From Echinarachnius parma (taxonomy: Eukaryota; Echinodermata; Echinoidea; Clypeasteroida; Echinarachniidae), in the NCBI GenBank assembly GCA_037951105.1, contig JBAMJV010003058.1, forward strand, positions 28,501 to 92,500: DNA of 64,000 nt. Reading direction: 5' to 3'. The translations under genes were made by a program, and so were the position numbers. Below the pieces are notes generated by a model. The model had not been told where the DNA came from. It did not search any database and saw only the letters and a program-made list of their open reading frames with translations. This document shows positions 57,405 to 64,000 of the stretch, piece by piece. Positions within the stretch are counted from its first letter, which is position 1; each line of letters begins with the position of its first letter.

Positions 57405-58187
57405 ATGACAAGTGCAGATCCTGATTGGCAGTTTAAGAAGGTGAAGGCATTTCCACTCTCACAGAACGATCAAATGGATGCACTGTCATTGCCTGATGGG
57501 CGGGTGGCTGTTACCTATTGGGAAGATGAGTACGGGATTGAGATGCTCACTGCTGATGGGCCACAGGAAACGGTGCTGAGGTATAAGCATGTATCCAGAG
57601 TATCTGTCTTGTCCGATGGTCGCTATGTTGTACGAGATGATTCCAACCACATCACACTGTACACACAGGCATGGGAGAAGCTCAATGTGAAGTTCAACAC
57701 ACTCTCATATATTGTAGGAGGTTCGGGTGGCATGTGTGTTGACATGGATGACAACATCTATGTTGGTTATTGGAAGACAAAGAAGATTGATGTATTTCGA
57801 CCAGAAGGAGGTGTGCCACTTCGGGAGAGTTCATGCCCTGGTTATGAGCCAAGGCAAATCTGTCACACGAATCACAGCAAAAGGATGGTAATTTATGATG
57901 GGTTTAAGTCAGTCATTATTAATGACATAGATGAGAAAGGCACAATTCGTCATCAGGTGGACAGTAAAAATGAACGCATTGCTGTCCTGAAAGATGATAG
58001 CATGCTGATTGCATGCAGTGAGGATGATCTGCTGAGTATGGAGCTCTACACAAAGGACCTGAAGAGAATCAGAACTGTCCTCGAGGACTTTCCAATGGCA
58101 GATTACATGCGGACATTGGTTGAAATGCCAACTGGAGAGATTGCTGTATTATCATATGACAAGCTCATTGTCTTCCGGGAAATCTAA
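57405..58187 (+). CDS. TRIM-D: propeller-only TRIM paralogue lacking RING, B-boxes and coiled coil
   Basis: Encodes 260 aa. The ATG at 57405 (ACCATGACA) occupies the same place behind the leader acceptor as in A-C. After MTSADPD the sequence joins directly to the Trp that is residue 354 in A, B and C (WQFKKVKAFPLS), then runs to the end (KLIVFREI). Roughly 346 codons are missing without a frame change. All propeller blades seem present (DALSLPDGRVAV; GGMCVDMDDNIYVGY; ERIAVLKDDSMLIACSEDDL). It cannot be a RING E3 ligase. It could act as a decoy or competitor that binds the same ligands, or be a decaying gene with a still open frame. No signal peptide is seen, so it is likely cytosolic. Confidence 0.85.
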   Translation: MTSADPDWQFKKVKAFPLSQNDQMDALSLPDGRVAVTYWEDEYGIEMLTADGPQETVLRYKHVSRVSVLSDGRYVVRDDSNHITLYTQAWEKLNVKFNTLSYIVGGSGGMCVDMDDNIYVGYWKTKKIDVFRPEGGVPLRESSCPGYEPRQICHTNHSKRMVIYDGFKSVIINDIDEKGTIRHQVDSKNERIAVLKDDSMLIACSEDDLLSMELYTKDLKRIRTVLEDFPMADYMRTLVEMPTGEIAVLSYDKLIVFREI

Positions 58188-58321
58188 ACATCATAGCAAA
58201 AACTCTGCATACCATCCTAATAGTACATTTTAACTAATTCAGGACTGGTACTGAAAACTAATTTCTTATACAAAAATAATTTGTTTCATTCATAAGATAT
58301 TATTGCATTGTTTTGCAACAG

Positions 58322-58327
58322 ACTAAA
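58322..58327 (+). terminator. TRIM-D variant polyadenylation signal
   Basis: ACTAAA at the position homologous to the AATAAA of B and C (GCAACAGACTAAAGTCA versus GCAACAGAATAAAGTAA). ACTAAA is a known weak variant. Confidence 0.4.
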
Positions 58328-58980
58328 GTCATAATCTGGGCTGAACCTCGCGATGCAAAGCAATGAGGACAAAGTAATATCTAAAATCATGACTACGTTA
58401 CTCTTATCGGATGGGTTCAAATCTAAGCGAAAAACCTGGAAACTTCAGGAAATATCAATACGCACGTATGCGTTTAAACTTTATTATACTTAACTATTCA
58501 TACTGAACATTTGGGTACATTTACTAAATGTTGTATATATCTATTTAAAATTTAAAATTATATTGTCTGAAATACACTGAATTCTCAGCTTTCAACACAC
58601 ACAGAAATGTGAAGGTATTATGTTATCAAGCAATTGCATATAACTAGCTGTATATTGTATCTAGGACATACATAAATCCAGGTCTACTGCTTGAAGTCTC
58701 CGATACTAGAGCAGGTAGGGGACACCAACATTTCATCTAGGCAAACTTTTTGTTATGTTTTCGTTGTTGTGCGAGATTTTGTTCAATCATTTTTGTTCAG
58801 ATTTTCATTCCTACCAATCTAGGCGAGTTTATAACATAATAAAAAAGAAATTATTCTTTGTTTGGTCCAAATCCCATTTCAGGCCCCCAAACCTGAAAAA
58901 GTCCTAGTGATACTTGCCTTACATGACCATCAGACCTGCTGCTCTTCTACCACGTATAAACCTGTTTAGAAAAAAAAAAT
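58328..58980. other. TRIM-D 3' spacer
   Basis: AT-rich with no recognisable gene or clear repeat copy; it diverges from the 3' spacers of B and C. Confidence 0.4.
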
Positions 58981-58987
58981 AAGTTAA

Positions 58988-59520
58988 AGGGGTAGTTTAG
59001 TTTTGGTAAGGCTGAACTTTAATAACCAAACCTGGACAGTAACCTTATAAACTAATAGTAATAACTCCACCATGCTCAAAATTAATACAAAATTACAAAC
59101 GACTAAGTAAAAATCACGTTATCATTCAAAAAGAGCCATTTAAACACAAGAGGGCGCTTCTAAAAAGGCATCGGTTTCAACCATTTTCCATACAAAATTA
59201 TGCATGTGCTGTTTGAATGAAATAATGATTAAATAGAGAAATCATCAACAAATAATTAAAAATCGATTTTGAAAATGTTTGTAAAAGTGCTAGCATTTTT
59301 TAAATTTTTTGAAAAAAACGTCTAATTATTTGGGCCCCAAATAATTATAAGATCAACTATATTTATTGATATTTCAGCCGTTTCTGGACCGATTTTGACC
59401 AAATAAAGTTTATTCTGACATTAAAATTGCATGTTCTCTCAAATTCGACACTGAGTTTTTCATTACCTCACAAAAAATTGTGATGTACAGCGCCCTCTCT
59501 ACCAAAACTAAACTACCCCT
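58988..59520 (-). mobile_element. piggyBac-like MITE (family P1), TRIM-D 3' copy
   Basis: 533 bp, exact TTAA on both sides (58984-58987, 59521-59524). Ends AGGGGTAGTTTAGTTTTGG and CCAAAACTAAACTACCCCT form a perfect terminal inverted pair. This is the best-preserved copy of the family. Confidence 0.9.
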
Positions 59521-59672
59521 TTAAGCTATAGATTAATAAATCTATTAAGAAATGGTGAACTACAATATCTATTATAAATAGGCCGCGATGCTCTTCTTCT
59601 AAGACAGCGTAAATTAGGAACTTATCCATCAATGTACGTAAAATACTCAGTACTCTATTATTTATATATATA

Positions 59673-60211
59673 AACTGGGTTCCAAAAGAAACTTATCACT
59701 TCTTCAGAGCGACACACATTAAAATCCGAAGCATAACAATTAATCATAATTGAGCATAGATTAGCTATAATACTCCTTAGCAAGCTCATCTAAAAAAAAA
59801 AATATGTTTGCTTTAGTCAACAAAGAATAAAATAGGGTGAAATGCAACAGGTAATTTTTCAAAAATCACAGAAACTGCATCGCTTTCCGGGCACAGAGCT
59901 CGGTACGGACAATAGCCAGTCTAGTGGTTACATAACCCGCTTTGAAGTTGAATGAATAGCTATTGAAAGTTCTGAATAGACCGCCTTTCGTGGAAGTTCG
60001 CAACGAGCAGTTTCTGTGATTTTTGAAAAGTGACCTGTAGTGATTCCATGTCATTTTTCTCTTTTTTGGCAAAAGCAAACATTTAATTTTTCAGATATGC
60101 TTCATAAGGACAATGATAGCCTATCTGTGTCTTAATATGATTCGATTTGATGCTATGGATTTTAGTGAGCGTCGCTCTGAAAAAGTGATAAGTTTCTTTT
60201 GGAGCCCAGTT
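59673..60211. mobile_element. MITE with ACTGGGTTCCAAAAGAAAC ends
   Basis: About 540 bp. AACTGGGTTCCAAAAGAAAC at the left is mirrored by GTTTCTTTTGGAGCCCAGTT at the right. Further inverted stretches include ACTTATCACTT and AGAGCGAC near the ends, and AAAAATCACAGAAACTGC versus GCAGTTTCTGTGATTTTTG in the middle. Set in TATATA repeats, so a TA target is likely but cannot be read exactly. The minus-strand ORF within is not convincing. Confidence 0.8.
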
Positions 60212-60333
60212 TATATATATATATATAAACGAAAGGCGAACTAATAACTCCTTCCCCATGAATTAATTGAGTACAAAGGGCCGAGAGATTGGCTTGCCAA
60301 TGACCTGAATTTGGATCTGTCTTCAATCACACG

Positions 60334-60408
60334 GTCCCCGTGGCCTAGTGGTTAAGGCGACGTCAGCGTTCCAAGCTGGAGACCCGGGTTCGAGTCCTGG
60401 CGGAGACC
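60334..60408 (+). tRNA. tRNA-Gly(TCC)-like, copy 1, probably a pseudo-tRNA
   Basis: Acceptor GTCCCCG pairs with CGGAGAC (one C-A mismatch). The A box TGGCCTAGTGG and B box GGTTCGAGTCC are intact, the loop GTTCCAA gives anticodon TCC, and a T5 run follows at 60411. Compared with copies 2 and 3, three extra bases sit between the D stem and anticodon stem (GACG instead of A), which would distort the fold. Confidence 0.6.
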
Positions 60409-60615
60409 AATTTTTCGACCAGTGCCTTTTTTCATTTGGAGGATTAAAGGGAGGAACAATGCTTATTAAGCTACGCCTATCATTCTTCCTTCTCAATCAT
60501 TTATGATTATTCTTTGCATTATATATATATATATATATAGATATATATATATCTAAATAAAGCGAAGAGTGCTTTAACCCACGTACACGTTTGGATACCA
60601 GTAGTGAACATATTA

Positions 60616-60685
60616 AGTAGAAAGAAGGGCTGCTGGTGAGGCGTAGCTAGCTAGCTACGCCTCACCAGCAGCCCTTCTTTCTACT
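60616..60685. repeat. Perfect 70-bp palindrome between inverted tRNA units
   Basis: The arm AGTAGAAAGAAGGGCTGCTG plus GTGAGGCGTAGCTAG is followed immediately by its exact complement, with no spacer, and is flanked by TATATA tracts. It lies at the axis between the + strand tRNA unit (60216-60530) and the - strand unit (60712-61020). Confidence 0.92.
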
Positions 60686-60823
60686 ATATATATATATCTA
60701 TATATAAAATTGCAAGGAGTAATCATAAATGATTGAGAAGGAAGAATAATAGTAGGCGTAGCTTAAGAAGCAATGTTCCTCCTTTTAATCCACCAAATGA
60801 AAAAAGGCACTGGTCGAAAAATT

Positions 60824-60895
60824 GGTCTCCGCCAGGACTCGAACCTGGGTCTCCGGCTTGGAACGCCGATGCCTTAACCACTAGGCCACGGGGAC
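60824..60895 (-). tRNA. tRNA-Gly(TCC)-like, copy 2
   Basis: 72 nt on the minus strand: GTCCCCG acceptor, TG, D arm GCCT/AGGC, anticodon arm TCGGC-GTTCCAA-GCCGG, short variable loop, T arm CCAGG-TTCGAGT-CCTGG, CGGAGAC acceptor. Both internal promoters and a T5 terminator are present. One C-A mismatch in the acceptor stem and a C discriminator leave function uncertain. Confidence 0.72.
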
Positions 60896-61230
60896 CGCGT
60901 GATTAAAGACAGATCCAGTTCAGGTCATTGGCAAGCCAATCTCTCGGCCCTTTGTACTCAAGTATTCATGGGAAAGGAGTTACGAACAATGCAAGCCGCC
61001 TTTACTTCAGCTGGATCACAATAGAGTGATTCAAGTATTAGTTAGAACATATATATATATAAGCGAGAAGTGAACTAATACATACAGCTTCGGTTTCTTC
61101 CAATATATAAATAATTGCAAGGAGGAATCATAAATGATTGAGAAGGAAGAATAATAGTAGGCGTAGCTTAATAAAGCAATGTTCCTCCTTTTAATCCACC
61201 AAATGAAAAAAAAACACTGGTCGAAAAATT

Positions 61231-61302
61231 GGTCTCCGCCAGGACTCGAACCTGGGTCTCCGGCTTGGAACGCCGATGCCTTAACCACTAGGCCACGGGG
61301 AC
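61231..61302 (-). tRNA. tRNA-Gly(TCC)-like, copy 3
   Basis: Same sequence as copy 2 over the tRNA body, 407 bp away in the same orientation, with matching flanks (AATTGGTCTCC side and GCCAATCTCTCGGCCCTTTG side). Copies 2 and 3 are a tandem duplication. Confidence 0.72.
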
Positions 61303-61462
61303 CGTGTGATTAAAGACAGATCCAGTTCAGGTCATTGGCAAGCCAATCTCTCGGCCCTTTGTACTCAAGTATTCATGGGGAAGGAGTTACGAACAATGCA
61401 AGCCGATTTACTTCAGCTGGATCACAATAGAGTGATTCAAGTATTAGTTAGAACATATATAC

Positions 61463-62150
61463 AGGGTGTTTATAAAAAAGCGGAACCCAACTTCCACCCG
61501 AAATATTTTATTTAATAAACATAATTATATTTATTGCAATATGGCATATCAAAGGTCAATTCATACTCTTTCATTTGATACCAAATATGTTGTGATAACG
61601 TCATGCATGATTGAATAAAACCTTTTTAAAAAGGGTTATGTAAAAAGTACTTTGCGCACGAGAGTAGAAACTAATTGTTAAATGCAGTGTTAATAATGAA
61701 ACAGTTAGACAAAGTCAAGTGACATTTCATGATGTTTCTTGATTCATAGTTTGACATTTTATTCAACTTTGAGAAGAGTAATTCCAAAATCATCCCCAAT
61801 GTCCTACCACATGACCCCCATGTCTGTCCGCACAGGTTTGTGCTCGTGTTCAGTGGTCAGTTGCTTGGTCAGGCAAGGCACTGATTAAAAAAAAAATTTA
61901 AAAAATCTCCATGTTCATTTATTTACGGAATAAAAGGATTACAAGACAAAAGAACACAAGGAGAGGTTTGAATGAATGACCATCAGCCCGTGTTGATGAA
62001 TAGATCTAAATCTTGTGCGCAAAGCAATTTTAACATTGCTCGTTTAAAATGCCTGCAATTCGATAACTACAAGATCAATTATTACAAAAGTGGTATCAAA
62101 TGAAAGAATAATAAATCATCTTTAAGATGTTATACAATGTAACACAATGT
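61463..62150. mobile_element. Mariner-like foldback element, right end missing
   Basis: Starts CAGGGTGTTTATAAAAAAGC after TATA. Internal inverted pairs TTTCATTTGATACCAAAT (61567) versus GTGGTATCAAATGAAAG (62089), and TTTGCGCACGAG (61671) versus CTTGTGCGCAAAG (62013), show a fold-back layout. The expected right terminus is not found before the TRIM block at 62170. Confidence 0.55.
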
Positions 62151-62169
62151 AACTCCATGTAATGTAAAG

Positions 62170-62530
62170 TACAATATATAAATATACGAACGTTTACCGC
62201 CCTCTACGTTCGTTGCGCTATTCCAATTATCTCTATTTTGTTATTTTTGTATTAGCACGCAAGCAAAAATTGTTTGCCCAATGTTTCCAACCAAATCTGG
62301 TGACGAACAAATCAATTGTACATATTTCTTTTTATCCGTAAAGTATCGTTACACACACCTATGGTCTCTTTCTGTCCTGTAGTAGTCTACAAAATCAATA
62401 AAGAAAATTTGCGGCTGAAAGTTCATGTATGATCTACTTAATACCAGAGTGCAACGGAGCATAATATATTATGCTATTCATGTTATAAATACGTGTTTCC
62501 TCCTTTGGCCTAGCTGCACACAAACTGTGC
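62170..62530 (+). promoter_or_regulatory. Fifth TRIM-unit upstream block and promoter
   Basis: CGAACGTTTACCGCCCTCTA, TCTTTCTGTCCTGTAGTAGT and TATAAATA at 62484-62491, then CTCCTTTGGCCTAGCTGCAC. Matches the B and C promoters, which implies another TRIM gene to the right of the window. Confidence 0.6.
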
Positions 62531-62537
62531 ATAGCAG

Positions 62538-63569
62538 CAAAGACACTACAAGGGGAAGACTGGACACTGCGCCGGTTTTGTACAGCAATCAATGAAACGC
62601 TGAATTTCGTACATGGGGAAGGGCGCCCCTAGCGTTGGGTAGGTTAACTTCTTGTTGTTTTCGCGCGTAGCCATTGAAAACACATAGGGAACTGGTAGTG
62701 AAGTATCAAATTCCTTCTTATTTTTGCTTTTTTATCTCAAAATGTACGTACAACAAATATTAAAAGGAGTTTGTCTCTAAGTTTGTCTGTTTACAGGTGA
62801 AAATTTCCAAGAAATATTTAATAGTAGACATGCAGAATCAACATTCATGTACAAATTTCTTTGCTTGCTGTTAAAAAAGAACTCATGTACATCATCAGGA
62901 TTGTTGCTGTTACCTGTGTCATGGTTTGAAATCAAAATAGTAACATTTATTTGAATACCTTTGAGAAGTGAACATTATGTTTTAATCTGCGAATTTGGAG
63001 AAGAAAGTGAAAAGAGGAACCAGATTTCCTGCATGACTTTAACTTGACTTGGATTTTTTGAGGCATCGCATTTCCGATGTGACAGTTAACAAAATGCTTG
63101 TGTTTCGGATGTGACACTCTTGTTAACAACAATTCTTCATATTAAGAGAAAAGAGGTATTCAAATAAATGTTACTATTTTGATTTCAAACCATGACACAG
63201 GTAATAGCAACAATCCTGATGATGTACATGAGTTTTTTTTAAACAGCAGGCAAAGAAACTTGTACGTGAATGTAATTTGATTCTGCATGTCTACTATTAA
63301 ATATTTCTTGGAAATTTTCACCTGTAAACAGACAAACTTAGAAACAAACTCCTTTTAATATTTGGTGTACGTACATTTTGAGATAAAAAAGCAAAAATAA
63401 GAAGGAATTTGATACTTCACTACCAGTTCCCTATTGTGTTTTCAATGGCTACGCGCGAAAACAACAAGAAATTAACCTACCCAACGCTAGGGGCGCCCTT
63501 CCCCATGTACGAAATTCAGCATTACACAAAATCCCCGAAGGGTCCAGTCTTCCCCTTGTAGTGTCTTTG
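62538..63569. mobile_element. 1-kb foldback element inside a TRIM first exon
   Basis: 1032 bp with ~425-bp inverted arms (62538-62965 and 63148-63569). Ends CAAAGACACTACAAGGGG and CCCCTTGTAGTGTCTTTG, flanked by ATAGCAG (62531-62537, 63570-63576). Paralogous sites at about 30171 and 41046 read CATAGCAGTGATTTTC without an insert. No ORF of note. Superfamily unassigned (7-bp duplication). Confidence 0.88.
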
Positions 63570-63897
63570 ATAGCAGTGATTTTCATTGCACGTAATATAC
63601 TAGACTGGTACAGCTTGGCTGCTCTGCTGTACATACTTACAACATTATACCACCTATGCGCTCTTGTAGTTGTGTTACGTTACCCAACAAAACTGTGCGA
63701 AAGAAATTCGATACACCTCTTTGGATTTGGCCACATATTTGTACAATATTTCAAAAGTTGTAACATATTACTTCAACATTGGAGACTATCACAAGTGACT
63801 TTTTTGACAAGAAGGAAATGATTTCCAATTAATAGAATCTGCAATCAGTTTAAACCCTACAGGGAAGTTGCCTTCGAGCTTCAACAAGCTGGAATAG
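63570..63897 (+). promoter_or_regulatory. Fifth TRIM-unit noncoding first exon (rest) and donor
   Basis: Continues the exon after the foldback insertion (GTGATTTTCATTGCACG; CAACATTGGAGACTATCACA; TTCAACAAGCTGGAATAG) and ends with donor GTGAGATT (GT at 63898). The intron starts and leaves the window at 64000. Confidence 0.6.
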
Positions 63898-64000
63898 GTG
63901 AGATTTCCTTTAGTGAACGTGTCACTATGATGAAGTACATTTAATATTGCTTATACATTGTAATATTCCTGCTTAGAAATGCGTGCTATGGATTCAAATA

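Larger units (their letters stand above)
60216..61463. repeat. Three-copy tRNA repeat unit: one inverted, two tandem
   Basis: Each ~350-400-bp unit contains GAGTACAAAGGGCCGAGAGA, the tRNA, AATTTTTCGACCAGTG, a TTAAGCTACGCCTA-type phrase and AATCATTTATGATT. Unit 1 (+) is inverted relative to units 2 and 3 (-). (TA)n tracts and the 70-bp palindrome lie between units 1 and 2. It may be either a tRNA gene cluster or an amplified tRNA-derived repeat. Confidence 0.75.

Overview
The window reads as nuclear DNA of a marine invertebrate animal, most likely a deuterostome such as an echinoderm or hemichordate. That placement is an inference from the TRIM-family expansion, the RTE, Jockey and CR1-like retroelements, the tRNA-derived SINE and the density of MITEs. 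Coding density is very low. The genes are intron-poor with an intron in the 5' UTR, AATAAA signals follow them, and microsatellites and inverted-repeat elements fill the rest. No bacterial, phage or CRISPR feature was seen.

The backbone is a tandem TRIM cluster on the + strand. Three intact genes (A 4704-6530, B 32172-33998, C 48382-50211) encode 608-609 aa proteins with a C3HC4 RING, two B-boxes, a coiled coil and a C-terminal NHL/beta-propeller-like domain. A fourth gene (D 57405-58187) keeps the same leader but encodes only the propeller (260 aa). Each gene has a TATA-like promoter, a noncoding first exon, a short 5' UTR intron and an acceptor just before the ATG. A fifth promoter/first exon (62484-63897) points out of the right edge toward a gene that is not visible. 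Promoter and 3'-block relics (11848-12164 with 14270-15110; 18480-18660; 38820-38980) mark lost members.

Region by region: 1-3160 holds two degenerate tandem arrays. 3690-9480 is TRIM-A with its promoter and 3' block. 9500-17700 holds a ghost TRIM unit, SINEs, a palindromic array and foldback elements. 17720-28065 is a duplicated flank loaded with a foldback element, a Jockey/BS-like LINE carrying a nested CR1-like LINE, and an RTE LINE. 28066-37460 is TRIM-B with promoter, MITEs and 3' block. 38045-53390 is the paralogous TRIM-C unit, with a 5.4 kb composite inverted-repeat insertion upstream. 53680-59520 is TRIM-D with hairpins and MITEs. 59670-61460 has a MITE and three tRNA-Gly(TCC)-like copies. 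62150-64000 is the fifth promoter, interrupted by a 1 kb foldback element.

The B and C units are diverged copies of one duplicated segment, so many insertions can be read directly against an empty site in the other copy. This gives target-site duplications for an RTE element (12 bp), a piggyBac-like MITE (TTAA), a Mutator-like MITE (9 bp), a foldback element (7 bp) and the composite element (6 bp). The intact TRIM genes probably encode cytoplasmic E3 ubiquitin ligases that recognise ligands through the propeller; an innate-immune role is plausible from family behaviour but is not shown by the sequence.
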